Shown: in pieces, positions 34,652-45,919 of the stretch | Layout of the letters: the number at the start of each line of letters is the position of its first letter | Position numbering within the stretch: position 1 is the first letter of the stretch | Assembly: GCF_014805625.2 (NCBI RefSeq) | Contig: NW_023998414.1 | Location: 16,550,769-16,614,768 of the forward strand | Length of the DNA stretch: 64,000 nt | Source: Glossina fuscipes | Lineage: Eukaryota > Arthropoda > Insecta > Diptera > Glossinidae | Direction: 5' to 3' | Notes under the pieces: generated by a model | Seen by the model: only the letters and a program-made list of their open reading frames with translations | Told to the model about the DNA's origin: nothing | The model's database searches: none | Program-made: the position numbers and the translations under genes

Positions 34652-37600
34652 AATAAATAAATGCAGACAAAGCAATTTCTAATAGAGATTTCTAAAGGAT
34701 AAGAGCGGACTTTTTATCGAATACAACCCAGTATCCGAATAATCTACGGCGCTGAAACCGTCAAATTAATTAAAAATCATCAAAAAGTCATAAATGCAAT
34801 ATATATCAGTCATTGAATTTAGTTTCTAATATTTTTGTTCGCGAAACAAGTAAAATTTCAATTACTCATCGGCCAGTTGCCATTTTTGTATTTCATAATG
34901 GCCAAATGGTCTCCTTCTGCTGAACACTGCAATTTCATTTCTTTTACTCGACTATTCAATTTCACTTTCAATAGTATACTTATGAATATGCTAAAATGAC
35001 GAAACAGCTGATCTTCACATTCATTGATCATCTAAAAATTCATTCATTCATTCATTCATTCATTCATTCATTGAGTTATCTAGAAAATATTCATCTGCCT
35101 GAATGGCCGCGAGTGCAATCTTCCAAGTGCTGTTGTAATTTCAATAAGGCTGATAGCCTTTAGATACTAATGCTTTAAAGAATTCAGTCTTAGACGAATG
35201 AATTAATAATGATAATAAAAAAATTAAAAATTACTTCCGGCTCAAAGTCAATAAGAAGGGCATGGCAAAAGTCTGCCGGGAACTTGAAAACGAAAGAACT
35301 GTTAACAGTTAACGGATTTCGTTGGCAGCTTTATTTGCTGCATTCACATCAATTTGTTAGACGCTCAAGCGTCTTACAAGCGAAGCAACAACGAAAATAA
35401 TGTATAAATATTAGAGACAAAGATCTCTCCAAGTTATACCACGAAATGTTTACGATATAACCGTTTGTTTTGTGTTGTTGTACGGGCAATATCAAGCCTG
35501 TGCAATACATGCCCATACGTGTACCTTTGCATTCAAGCCATTAATAGTAGTTTCGCAGACATTTTGAGCAAATCTGATAAGCAATTTCAATGTTCCCATT
35601 TTGAAGGATGGATGGACGCGAACCATTTTCAAAAACGACTTATTTAAAAAAATTCCCGTTATGAAAAAGAGTCTGCAACTTTTATTATCGTCCGACAAAA
35701 ATCGATGTAAAGGGAGTAGTTTGTCGCATTAAATGAACGTGAACAATTTGGATGGGAGGCGACGAGTTTTGAACTTCCTCTCTTATAATTGTTCTTGAAA
35801 ATGTTAAGCTTTAAATGGCGGAACCATTTAATTTTTAATATTTTATATTATTATTGAAATTAAATGAGAAGAGTGATTTAACATAAAAATTTACTGCGAT
35901 AGTTTCGAACCGTAGACATCTATTTTTCGGACTCGCTTCCATGTAAGCATACTCGTGAAAAGGTAGCCTTTACACGGCAAGGCAGAGGGGTCGGCCTTTC
36001 GATATTGCTCGATGAAAATAGTTACATAAGATATTTATTTAAGGAGCGGTCTGGACTGATAATAAAAAAATTTAATTTAATTTTTTTTTTTTTAGGTTTT
36101 CGTGCCTACATCCCCTTCAAGCAAACTTGAAAATAAAAAAATATCAAACTATTTAGTTTTTGATTTGCTTACAAGGCTTCTATAACAATCTATATTAATC
36201 ATTCAATTTTGCAGGGATTTACGCGCGACAAGAAGATTAGAAGTGTTGTGCGAATCAAAAATAAAATTATTTCATGCGAAAATAGCGAGAATTCTAAATA
36301 AACTATTATAATAATATCGTATGTAGATAGCATCATAAGTACGCGCGTATGAAGAAAACAACTTTGTTTTTTGGAATTTGCTTGTTTTTATATTTTGATA
36401 CATTAATTAACTGTAGGTTCCCTCACTTCCTAAATTAAAACTAAAACTAAGGTTAAATCAATTAACTCTGTAATTTTGAATGCGCCAAATACCTCGATCG
36501 CATATTGATTGTCGAGCAGAGCAGCGATGAACGCATAACCGGGTAGCCGCTACTCGAAAGCTAGAATTCGGTACTATAAACGTTCATGGTAGATGCAAGT
36601 CTCATCATGACTGTCAGCAGATTGTTGAATAAGTCATCTACTTCGGCGTCATACTCATCCTTTTAACCCTTCATTCGCCGGAGAGTAACTTGTAAATGCC
36701 CGCCTTACCTACATCGCAATTGGATACAGGCGTTTACTGGCACGCTCAAGTTGATTCGACAAAAGCATAAGTAAAGCACTATACTAAATCGTTGGAAAAT
36801 CATTGTTTAAATATACTTTCGTGTATATGGAAATATCTACGAAAATTTCTAATTTGTTTTAATACAATTTAATATCAAATAAGTCGCAACAGTTTTTTTT
36901 ATTTTCTTAACTTTCTCTACCAAATTAATTGCTATTAAAATTAAATCCGTTACGGTTTGTTAGCCCCCACAAAAATGGAAGGTAACCTCTATCTGCCTTA
37001 TCTTATCTTATTATTTCCTTAATACATTTTTAAATGGTGTCACAAAAACCATAACAAATAATGTCACAGACATTTTGTTGTTTCTAAATCAATCTTCATC
37101 AGTACTTCTTCAGTAATTTAAAAATGTGTGTTGCCCCACAATTTTGCTCTTTCACAATTACATTAGCACGTAATCGTATCTTCTTGTGTCATTAGAAAAA
37201 CTCGCAGTTAACCATGCGCCTCTTCTCCCTACCGAAATGCGCTCAATGCGTACCTTGGTCTAAAGGAGAAGGAAAACACGTTTCGACAAAGTGACATATA
37301 TTATAGACAAAAACGCACATACACACACACACACACACACATACCCTTTTGAAAATCTTCATTTATAGATGTGTGTACGTAAATGCACAAGAAAATGCAC
37401 TAAAGCACAATGAAACAATTTAAAAACTTCATGTACATGTATGATTATATTGCAAATAAAATGTAATATACATATATATAGATGGCTGCACGTATATGTG
37501 TCCTTATGACCCTTAAGGAGTGTAAAACCGAAAAATAAAAAACAAATCTTTTCTTTAAACACTAAAAGATTTCCATGTAAAACCTTGAGCAGAAAGCAAA

Positions 37601-37778
37601 AAAAAAGGAATTTTTATTTTGAATCTTTTCATTCTACCTTGTGATTGCTGTTGATCCTGATTAAATATGCGCTTCTAAGTATGCTGCACAAATGCATCTA
37701 AATCATGAAATATTTATTATAGGCCACGTACACTGTTTACACTACTCTGCATTAGGCGACAAAGCGCATTGAGAAGCG

Positions 37779-37816
<38 letters not shown>

Positions 37817-40800
37817 TGCACATACATGCACATACATGCACATACATGCACATAAGTGGTACATATACATAGGATATATGTGTTATTTTTTAAGGCCCGT
37901 TTGTGCCTTCCTCTCAGCACGGCCGCATAAAATACATCGATCAACAATTTCCGGGACTACGTACGACTTTTTCCCACAGTTAACAGAGATGCAATTAATC
38001 CAACGCTTCGACAACATGTCTTCGATGCCGTTTTTATAGAAAGATAGTCAAAATGCGTTTCAGTTTCTGTAGTGACGTCATCATTTGCTTCAAACGTTTT
38101 TCTCTAGGTCATTTATTTCAAGATTTCTAAACAGCCAATAGAGCAAAAATTGTCATAACACTTTCCAATCCAACACCAAGTCAGTATTGTACTTTTGACC
38201 CCATCAAAAAGAAAGGCTTAAACTATAAACAAAATCGGATTTTTCTATTGTTTTGAAATTGGTAAAAGTAGCGCCACCAAAAATACGGAAACCAGTTAAA
38301 AAAATGCGCAAAACGATATGAAGTATCGAGATGCGTGATTTAAGGACTTGAAGTTACTATTTATCTGTAAGTCCCAGGAATTATTGATCAATATCATAAA
38401 CATATGTATATACGTACGAGTTCAGTAGGCATAAAATTGAGTTTGGATGCATGGGTTTGAGTTGGTTTAGCTAGAGAAAGTTCATAAACCTTGAATTTAA
38501 GTTAAAAAAAAAAAAAAATAGAATTTTGTATTGAAGTATACATGTGAACACACAAGTGCTCTGCCGTTTAATGTAACGTAATTTAAAATCACATTTAGTC
38601 ATTTTCGAAAGATTTTCAAAATTCATATCTTTTTCAAGTTTTCTTTTCATTCAATTTTTGACTATTGGTTAAGAATAACACTTGCGTTGCATTTTTCGCT
38701 GGCGCTTGCATTCGCATAACACTAGACCTATCTTTCAACTGATGGCATAATGGTCTTAGCATGAAACATAGCAAGAGCTTACCAAAGAAAGTGGCACATG
38801 TTACCTTTAATAAAATTGATTTAAATTAAAAGAAAATATATGTTTGAATTTTACTAACAAAACAGAAAAAATCGCCACGAAGTTCTTCCTTAATCTAGTA
38901 AAGTCATCAATTATACGTTCTTGTATTGGAAACCTGCTATCTGTCCGACAATATATCTTTATGTTGAATGCCTGCAAAAGATAGCAATAAGTACCAGATG
39001 ATAACTACAAGCAGGTAGTGAGTTTTAATAGTGTATAGTACTTTTTGACTTGCTGGATGTTTGAACTGAAAACTGTGCATTTGCTGTGGCCGTTGCTTGG
39101 TTTTCTTTTCTTTTTTTTTTTATGTTGCAAGTAGTCCTAGAGTGCTGTTTTCGGATGGAAATGCACGCTTCAATTTATACGAATTTTTAAATAAGATGCG
39201 TTTTATGGTAGCGTTTTATCATTAAAAGAATACTCATCCTTCACCAGAGAATAGCAGCAATAGATGAAGTTGGCCGATTATACGTAATCCTTGAGTAGTT
39301 TGCTTAAATACAGCAACCTGTACGCGCCTCGGATGGTTTTGAATTAAAGAATTTGAAATATTTATATCTGATCGAGGAAAATAAAGGTTTTCGTCACGGC
39401 TCAGCGATCGTCACCGTGTTTAGAATAATCGCTTGACCGATGCATGCTTAATTAGGCAAAAGGATGGTTGCAACGAACGAGGCTCGAGCATAACCGCTCA
39501 TACCGATTTCTATTGTGTCCTTCTGGTGATTCAATTAGAAGATTTAGTAACTCCAAGGTCTAATTTGAACAGTTGAACAATAAAACTTGTTACAGTGGCA
39601 AACGCGTACGGTGTGGAGAATGAAGTGACTCAAAACGAGTAACGAAAAGGCCAGGACGCTTCCAGAGATATTAATCTATTCCGTGACTGCATCGATAAGA
39701 AATCGATTTCAGATCGGAATGTAAAGAAATGCGTAAATAAACAAGCTGAATAATAGTGAGTGCATAAGAGCGCAAATTATTAACTAAACTGAATGAAAAA
39801 TACTTTTTTGATTTGCGAAGAGAAGCGTCAATGGGTGAATCTTGTTCCGCCATTTTCCATCCTAAAGTGTAACAAGCAATCTAGTACAACAAGAGTTTTC
39901 TCATTGGTTCGAGTAAGCACTAAGCCATGGCATCATGCCTGCGACCACAGCTTGTCATGCCTAGTTAAGCAAGTAATTAAATTATATTTAAACTAACGTT
40001 ATCTTCAGGAAAAAATGTAATTACTCTACTAAGCAAATAAAGCAATTATCGAACACATGGCGCTAAACAGATAAATTACTAGAAAGAGAAGCAGAATCAC
40101 TATAGTGGGACACGGACCATTGTTAAACACCCCATATCATTTCGCTTAATACAGCTATCGATGTAGCGACTATAAGCGAAAATATGGTATTATACGGAAG
40201 TAATTGAGAAAGTGCTGCGATCTGAACCAGTTTCAGCAGCGTTCGCCCTTAAAACAAAACGGGACGGTGCACCCAATTTAATCAAGACATCTCAATAATT
40301 GCGACCTGGAGGTTAAATACAGGATAATAAAACGAATAAATTGACAGATGGACAGACAAACTTTAGACAGCCACTATAAATCGACCGGTCGAATACAAGG
40401 TGGAGTCTCCCTCAACCCGTTCTAATTGCGGCGTAGATCTGCGGGACCTTAACATACCCTTACACCACAAGCTCTGTAGGGCATAAAAACTAGTAGGTAT
40501 TACTGCCCAATTTCTTCAATAAAACCTTTAGCTTTTTCTATACATTCTAGAACATCCAGTAGATTGGGAGTCCTTTATTTAATAGATTTTTATTTCAATA
40601 TATGTTTTTTTTTTACTTTCCTTCATGTTTTTTTTTTTTTTTTTGTACAATAACAAAAAAAAATTTGGGACATCAGCTATGACATCAATAATTTATTGGA
40701 ATTCATTTGAAAATAGTTTGAAAGCGTGAACCTTTGCAATGAAAAAAATTAGGACTACTTAAGCATCCCTCGTTTTATTGTCTTAAACGAGGTAAGGCGA

Positions 40801-41643
40801 TTCAGGAAGGGAGATTCGTGGATCAACTTTTACTTACATTTAATTAATTATTGCTTTTCGCCACAACATTATATTGCGGGCTTCCAAATCGAAAATTATC
40901 TGGTTTTGCAATAATATTTTTTTGTACTTGTGTTCTTTTTTGTTTTTTTGAAACCTTAAAATATTTTTTTTTTTTTTTTTTTTTTTGTTTTAATATCTTT
41001 GTAAATCGGTTCACTTTGAAATTATTAAAATAAACTAATAATAATATTAATAATAATAATGTTGTTTTATTGAATTAATTAATATACGTATTGGTTTCTT
41101 TCTTTTTTATTTTATTTCCTATAAACTTAATAATCCACCGCTCGGTTTATGTATTGTAACTTTCTAGTAAAAATTAAGTTCTCTCGATTACAATTTTCTT
41201 CTAAACTTTTTCCCATTTAACCTAAAAATAGGCTTTAATTCTTTTTTTTTTTTTTTCTTTTCTTCTGCACTGCTTGATAAATTTTTTATGTGCACTTGTT
41301 TCCAATGAAGAAGAGGATATAGATCCGCATTAATATATAAGTTAACCACGCTCACTCGCTAAAAAGACCAAACTAACCAAACTAACTAACTGTAAAGCAA
41401 GAATCATTACCGTTTACAGTAGCAGCTGACTTTTTTTCATTCATCATACTAGCCAACATACATAGTACATACAATTTAACTGCAATTAAACTTTATCTAT
41501 GACTTTCAGATTTTCTACCCTCACCTAAGAGCTTTAAAATAACAGCTGTTATTATGGAGAAAAGCTCCGGTTAAAAATAAGCTTCTCTCTCTCATTAGCA
41601 GTCTCTCTATCTCTTTCTTGCTCCTTCTTACTCCCTCTCTTTA

Positions 41644-41689
<46 letters not shown>

Positions 41690-42494
41690 TTTTACGCTTT
41701 CTCTCATATTCGTTATCTTTGTTCCTGTTTCATTTTACATCCACCTCTCCTTTTGTTTACCTATTTCGTCTATCACGCTTATGTACGACACACAAACGAT
41801 GGTTGTATTCAAATTTTGTGATAGTCGTAGACGCACATGTTTTCTTAACTTTTCCAAATAATATAGAGATGCCTTTAATTTGTAACACCAACCAACGCCT
41901 AATGACACTCACCACCCTTCAAATTATCCACTTTCATACAAGTATTTATACACACATGCATATACGCATACAGCCTTATGTACATGCATATTTAACGTTT
42001 ATAAGTTTGCTAATGTATATAGCTTAACTTTTAACAAGTATGTATATATGTATCGTACATATATATATGTATATATGTATATATGTATATATGTATATAT
42101 GTATATACGCATTATCTAATGTATATAACACTGCGATGCCTTTTAGGCACGTGACTAAATTTAACTATCTCGCCATCTACAACGATATATATGCATGCCA
42201 CGATATGAGAAGGCGCGATACAACCAAATCTTTTCAAAATAAAATGAATTAAAATCTAACACTCTTAGCCAGCAAAATACTTAAGAAGATGGGCAAGAAG
42301 GTATAAGTAATAATAACTTAATATTTAGTTTTAACTGCAAATGCTCTTTATTTCATTGAAGTGTTGAAGACTTGAATTAACGTTTCATTCGATTATACTT
42401 CCTTCAACCTTGCTCTTGTGTGCTTCCCTTTTCCCCTTAGTGAAGTAATTAGCTATTGATAAAACAAATTTTCCCCTCGACAATTTTACGGCAA

Positions 42495-42537
<43 letters not shown>

Positions 42538-42981
42538 TATACTCGGTACTTAGCCAAGTGAATAAAATCGACGAAAGCCGTTCAAAGCGCCCGGATAAGT
42601 AGCATGTAAATGAATTGTCAGAATGTCGTGACGCTTTGAAACTTGTCGTTTGAAAATAGGTGCTATCCAGGCATCAAACGCGTCTGTTAACAATGTTGCC
42701 CCATATATGTCAGACCGGACACCTATTGAGTGAAGTGTTATTACATATATATAAGTATCATTTTCTAAATACGGCATTATATGAAGACTGGTCATTGAAA
42801 AGTTCATCAAACTACGTCGAAGATTACAATTCATACTAAATATGAAAGTATATTTCGAGTAAGATTCTGCCTAAGTATTCATAAGTTTATTTCAAGTCAC
42901 ACAACTGCACCTATTCGCAGTCAACGTAAGCTCTTCATTCAGTTAATATAACCTTAGACATGCTCGTCTTTCCACTATCAC

Positions 42982-43028
<47 letters not shown>

Positions 43029-45493
43029 CTAGTTGTACTTATTCTTAGGATTTTTTCAGGTCAAGAAACTTGGCGTACAATTCTACAAATCGGGAAATGC
43101 ATGTGAACGGACAGAGAAATATGATTTACAATCTCTAGCAGATATCAAAATTTGCACAAGCACATGTTTAAGAGTCTAAAAGGTAACAATGGTCTCGACT
43201 AATTCGCCAAAGCTTTGAGCAAAGTTTCGTCTTCGTAAAATTACTATACGCTTGCAACTACTTCCATAAGAAACATTTTCTTTTCGTATTACCAGGTATG
43301 CAAATATGAAACCGGGGGTTTAACGTCACGTGTAGATAAGATCCACGTATGAAATTGTGTTTTTTTATGGCTGTTGTTATGCCAATATCACAATAAAAAA
43401 TGCTTCTTCTAACAATAGATGCACTTTGCCCGAACGACAAAAAAGAATAAGAAAGTATTTTCACATCGCATTGGCATCGCAATTGGCGGTATGGAAAGTG
43501 CTTTTATTATTTAGAAAATTCATCGGTAAATTCCGGTTTCATATGTACATAGCTGTTAATCAGCTAATTCAGCTTACTATCCATATCACAGTTTTAAAGT
43601 AATGTAAAGTGAAGTAAACTGTAATACTAAGTGCTATCGAATCAAATGCATTCATACTTTTAAAAATCCAGACTAAAAACGAAGAAAGATCGACGAGATT
43701 GGTTCGATGCTGGAAATTCTTGTTCAAAGACGCGAAAATAACGATGTTTTCGGCGTAGGGTCACTGGTATTGGAAAAGCAGACTCGCTTCACTTGCTCAG
43801 ACGTATTTGTTAAATCCTGAGCATCCGTGGTGGCTGAATTCCTGATGGAGAAGTGTGGAAGCTGACGACTCTCCTCACTCTCGATGACTTTTCCCCAGGT
43901 TGGGTTGCCCTCGCCGGGAAGTCTCTTCGAAACAGTTGACATAATCTATCCTATCATGCCTGATTATTACTGAACATGCAGCCATAGGTGGATAATTGTG
44001 GTCGCGGGCTTACATTTCAGTACGGAAGAGCAGTCTTCGATCGGTAAAGGGACAACACTTACCGATTGGGAACGCATCCAACAGACTGCGGCCATACCCT
44101 TCTCTTTCCTCCTGTGACACGTACAGGGAACATCCCTGGAGTGATTGGTCATAGTTAAGAAAAACCAATTCAGACTAACATCGAGAATAAAAATAAAAAT
44201 ACCTTCTTTCCTCAAAGGCGACGTGTAAACAGTTAGGGCATTCGGATTGGGTGTAGTTTATTAAAAGTTTCTGCAACAGAATCCGATACGGAATTTTAAG
44301 AAAAATTTTTAAATATTTAAGGGTTCGGAAAAGAGCCGAACGGACTGCTCCAAGCAATAAAAGTGAGAAATTCAACGGGCATAGACCTTTTAACAAGTGA
44401 AACAAATAGCTCGATTACTAGATTATAGGAAAAAATAACACTGTGCGTACAAAACAACAAAAGTTGTGCTCAGCGATTGACGATATTTGGAAAAACTTTC
44501 TTTATATGTGTTCGTGTGTGTGTGTGTGGGTATGATTGTGATCTAAGCATACCTTCCAAAAAAAAAAATGAAAATTAATCAGGTAAGAAATTTATAAGTA
44601 GCGGCGGCCGAATCTTTTGCTTGAAAGCAAATTGGAAAAAAATGATATTTTCGATTCCTTGGCCGATCTTTTTTATTTTTGTTCAGGTACTGTTCTCTCG
44701 CTTTTATAATAAATACATATTCTTATTGTCCTTACTTATGAGTAATGAACGTGACAGCCCCTTTTTTGAAGGCAGAGCTGTTTTAAGATTATGTTAGAAT
44801 GTGGGTGTGTCCTTCGACCAATTTAGATAGTTTTCAAACTACTAAACTACGTGCGAAAATTTCCTATGTTTTTTTAACCAAATTTCAAGCCGATACTTGC
44901 ATTTTTGTCACACGTGATTAACGGTCAGATAGTTAGATAGACGAACATCGATTTAAAATTTGATGATGGCCAAGAATATATTCACTATAGAGATCGCCGA
45001 AGCTTCGTTCTAGGTGTTGCAATAGTTTTGATGGAAAGAACATACCGTGTCCCACACACGCACTCTTCGAAAGGCAAATAAAAAAAAAAAAAAAAAAAAT
45101 CGAAGACCACTTCAGTTCCTCAATAGCGAAGATGAAGAGAAACACTTCTTTCAATTCCTCAAGTGTTGAGTGTGGCGTTAAAAAAGAATTGGAAGCAAAG
45201 GGCGGGTAATAAAATCTGATAAAACAATTCTTCAATTAATTTTACTTACACGTATCTTAAATTTGGATAAATTCTTTATGGAAAATTCATTTATTATCTC
45301 TGTTTTTATTTGTTATAAACAACAATAGTAGAAGCAGCAACAACAACAACAACAACAACAACAACGAAGAGATACCAACAATGTTTATGACCTAAAATCT
45401 TAATGTTTGCATTTTATTTATTACATTTTCATCGTATGGTCTTACTTGCTACATGACCTCATATAGAAATGTCAATCTATATGAGTGTATATG

Positions 45494-45529
<36 letters not shown>

Positions 45530-45862
45530 TCTGAGAATATATACATTTACATATTGGCTACAACTTACTTCTTGATTTTCTTGAAATTCGCCATTACGAT
45601 TAATATCCTTGGCATCCGTTGTTATGGTTGCCGCTGTTGCCGCAGCAGTTGCTGTTGGAAATTGTTGCAGGCCAAAATGTATAGTGGTTGAAGTATTTAG
45701 ATCAACTGTATTGGTTATATAGCGAGAAGGGCTGGTAGCAGCAGCAGTAACGGCAATGGAGCCAGTAGTCGCAGCAGCGACGGGTGTTAAGGAATCCTCA
45801 AAGGATTTCTCGAACGAAGCTATTGGCGCCGGGCCAAGACGTTTTTGTTTGCGTGGATCCAT
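19032..45862 (-). CDS. Gene B: six-exon gene for a 1653-aa serine-rich disordered protein
   Basis: Six exons join with GT-AG sites and consistent phases: 45862-45569 (98 codons), 34360-33917 (148), 31327-31160 (56), 23206-19317 (1296 plus two bases), 19260-19164 and 19100-19032. The product is dominated by Ser, Thr, Pro, Arg, Lys and Gln with no signal peptide, membrane segment or recognised folded domain. Notable points are an Ala/Thr-rich N-terminus, a polyQ tract around residue 290, an RS-like basic patch near 607, a proline run near 1127, PxxP motifs near 1175 (TPPKPPR, a class II SH3 ligand form), a conserved-looking WFEFAEEG near 1390, WIDFENIPEKRKPPKR near 1468 and a CQCECHEG cluster near 1548. 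Length and composition suggest a scaffold or cytoskeletal adaptor; that is inference. I do not recognise the family. Promoter and 5' untranslated exons were not identified with confidence. Confidence 0.8.
19164..19260 (-). CDS. Gene B exon 5 (residues 1599-1631)
   Basis: After a 56-base intron (19316-19261), the acceptor GATTTTAG restores the frame: the first base completes a Ser codon split by the junction. The exon then reads DSSRECSGYTDDELQFPTRQ and a Ser-rich stretch ending SSSSK at the donor AAG|GTTAGT in phase 0. The 97-base length fits the phases on both sides. Confidence 0.82.
19317..23206 (-). CDS. Gene B exon 4 (residues 303-1598, main coding exon)
   Basis: A clear acceptor (CATGTATTTTCAG) precedes PKRSSPHIFKFDDHQAYLQQ in phase 0, which joins to exon 3. 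The frame is open for 1296 codons and ends at GAACCAAG|GTTTGT in phase 2. Such an open frame in 3.9 kb of this AT-rich DNA is decisive for coding. Composition is Ser/Pro/Arg/Lys-rich with many RxxS and SP sites (e.g. RSPSPHRMLLETSFCG near residue 365), suggesting heavy phosphorylation. No folded domain is recognised. Reading past the donor adds RFVFYSNFPTAH and a stop. Confidence 0.92.
24600..24985 (-). repeat. Rep-2/Rep-3-type relic, reverse orientation
   Basis: The right end 'gggatagggtatttatt' is the reverse complement of the 'aaataccctatccc' start of Rep-2 (compare 11688). Inside, 'gaatttggaatatgtaccac' and 'ttttggacc' resemble the 'caaatttggaccatat' block of Rep-3 near 51932. Diverged and non-coding. 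Confidence 0.35.
26533..26705 (+). repeat. tRNA-derived SINE, copy 2
   Basis: It aligns with copy 1: 'tatcaagtcagtgatcgcgg' against 'tgctaagtcggtgttcgccg', then a B-box-like region 'gggatcaaatctcagtacag' (26577 on), then 'gctatagtgagcgcttagtc', 'ggcacttaacgatt' and 'cctgagtgattga'. The tRNA-like head is more decayed than in copy 1. It lies inside gene B intron 3, on the strand opposite to the gene. Confidence 0.6.
29220..29640 (+). pseudogene. R1-like non-LTR retrotransposon relic (reverse transcriptase motif A)
   Basis: In one frame, 29328-29379 encodes CDVIVLNVRNAFNRPD and then a stop. It matches the RT motif A region typical of R1-clade elements (LDVxNAFNxA), with the catalytic Asp changed to Asn. 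The preceding residues GNGIKEF also fit the family. Stops and frameshifts on both sides show it is dead. It lies in gene B intron 3, opposite in strand to the gene. Confidence 0.55.
30140..30890 (+). mobile_element. Rep-1 copy with inverted terminal repeats (about 750 bp)
   Basis: The left end 'aacaactaagaaagta', then 'atattcggccgtgaccgaat', 'cttttatgcccatca' (about 30143-30193) is matched as a reverse complement at the right end: 'aacaagtaagaaaatt', then 'atattcgggcgcgatcgaat', 'ctcttatacctatca' (about 30835-30887). Roughly 40 of 50 positions agree. No ORF with a transposase motif is present. This is the pattern of a non-autonomous DNA element (MITE-like). Target-site duplication was not established. 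Confidence 0.55.
31160..31327 (-). CDS. Gene B exon 3 (residues 247-302, polyQ)
   Basis: The acceptor CACCCTACAG opens ESIDLGFREEGALELRSSTE, then EELYFMDPQQKREEEAKLL, then a 14-residue glutamine run, Met, and QQQ. It ends at the strong donor CAG|GTAAGTTT in phase 0. Exactly 56 codons. The first 38 residues are the most ordered-looking and acidic part of the N-terminal third and would be a useful search query. The glutamine run is encoded by mixed CAA/CAG triplets. Confidence 0.8.
32690..32830 (+). repeat. Rep-1 fragment
   Basis: 'ctgatcgagactatatacac', 'tttacaggatctctgaagct', then 'gagtatacccc' follows the order of the Rep-1 module at 1895-2000 ('ctgatcaagaatatatatac', 'tttgtggcatctctgaaact', 'gggtataaaa'). 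Non-coding. Confidence 0.5.
33685..33720. repeat. GT microsatellite
   Basis: A (GT)n tract of about 36 bp with one GC and one AT interruption, in gene B intron 2. Confidence 0.9.
33917..34360 (-). CDS. Gene B exon 2 (residues 99-246)
   Basis: The acceptor AATTACAG sits directly before an ATG, so the exon starts METNDKNQANYQQHRMNRSA in phase 0. It runs 148 codons to ...SSPENVFEQ and the donor CAG|GTGATT in phase 0. Low complexity: Thr/Ala/Gln-rich with a GGGG run and an acidic/Ser end (SSSHHEEDSRESSPE). Because the exon begins with ATG, a transcript from an internal promoter could also start translation here. Confidence 0.75.
34617..34650. repeat. Poly-A tract (34 A)
   Basis: The longest uninterrupted homopolymer in the window, about 260 bases upstream of exon 2 on the coding (minus) strand, where it is a poly-T tract. 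Confidence 0.9.
35038..35073. repeat. ATTC tetranucleotide microsatellite
   Basis: Nine tandem units of ATTC without interruption, in gene B intron 1. Confidence 0.9.
35700..35990 (+). repeat. Rep-3 fragment
   Basis: 'gaacttcctctcttataatt' and 'gaaaatgttaagctttaaat' parallel 14059-14090 and 51813-51845 in the same order. No ORF. Confidence 0.45.
37781..37850. repeat. CA microsatellite with four CATACATGCA units
   Basis: Fifteen CA dinucleotides (37781-37810) run directly into four identical 10-bp units (37811-37850). There is no spacer between units, so it is a compound minisatellite and not a CRISPR array. Confidence 0.9.
40095..40490 (+). repeat. Rep-2 dispersed repeat copy
   Basis: It opens 'cactatagtgggacacggac' then 'cattgttaaacaccccatat' and closes 'cttaacatacccttacacca' then 'caagctctgtagggcataaa'. 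It matches the copy at 11650-12000 at both ends and the one at 800-1350 internally. About 395 bp, non-coding. Confidence 0.6.
41645..41685. repeat. CT microsatellite
   Basis: Uninterrupted CT dinucleotides of about 40 bp. The adjacent 41580-41645 is also pyrimidine-rich. A similar tract lies at 42980-43024. Confidence 0.9.
42498..42530. repeat. TA microsatellite
   Basis: About 33 bp of uninterrupted AT dinucleotides followed by acatatatata. Confidence 0.9.
42980..43024. repeat. CT microsatellite
   Basis: CT dinucleotides with one GT interruption near the left end, in gene B intron 1. Confidence 0.9.
43975..44172 (+). repeat. tRNA-derived SINE, copy 3 (5' truncated or decayed)
   Basis: The tRNA-like head is hard to see. 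The body 'ggtcgcgggcttacatttca', 'gtacggaagagcag', 'acaacacttaccgattggga' and the end 'ctggagtgattggtcatagt' then 'taagaaaaacc' match copies 1 and 2 in order. 5' truncation is common for retroposed SINEs. Confidence 0.5.
44585..45055 (+). repeat. Rep-1 dispersed repeat copy
   Basis: The left end 'taagaaatttataagtagcg', 'gcggccgaatctttt' resembles the left inverted end of the 30140 copy. The 3' half 'ggccaagaatatattcacta', 'tagagatcgccgaagcttcg' resembles 1895-1955. The right inverted end was not found. A 19-base A run lies just beyond. Confidence 0.5.
45337..45367. repeat. CAA trinucleotide repeat
   Basis: About ten ACA/CAA units in gene B intron 1, near exon 1. Not in a coding frame. Confidence 0.85.
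45569..45862 (-). CDS. Gene B exon 1 (residues 1-98)
   Basis: ATG at 45862-45860 (context TTTATAATGG) opens 98 codons beginning MDPRKQKRLGPAPIASFEKS and continuing with an Ala/Thr-rich stretch. It ends ...FQENQE at a strong donor GAA|GTAAGTTG in phase 0. An in-frame TAA lies about 40 bases upstream, which supports this start. The TA microsatellite at 45490-45530 lies just inside intron 1, so the apparent ORF continuing past the donor is not coding. Confidence 0.75.
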
Positions 45863-45919
45863 TATAAAATCATTGAATTCATTCAGCTTGAAACTTTACT
45901 ACAATTGTTACAAACTTAC

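Larger units (their letters stand above)
34361..45568 (-). other. Gene B intron 1 (about 11.2 kb)
   Basis: The largest intron. Contents: a 34-base A run (34617-34650), an ATTC tetranucleotide repeat (35038-35073), a Rep-3 fragment (35700-35990), CA repeats (37319-37341, 37781-37810) followed by four exact CATACATGCA units (37811-37850), a Rep-2 copy (40095-40490), CT tracts (41645-41685, 42980-43024), TA tracts (42057-42107, 42498-42530), a SINE (43975-44172), Rep-1 (44585-45055) and a CAA tract (45337-45367). I see no further host exon. Confidence 0.7.

Noticed and set aside
37811..37850. CRISPR-like direct repeats
   Set aside because: The four 10-bp units are contiguous without spacers and follow a CA microsatellite in an animal genome.
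45449..45568. Coding continuation of exon 1 past its donor
   Set aside because: The extra residues come from a TA microsatellite, and a strong GTAAGT donor precedes them.
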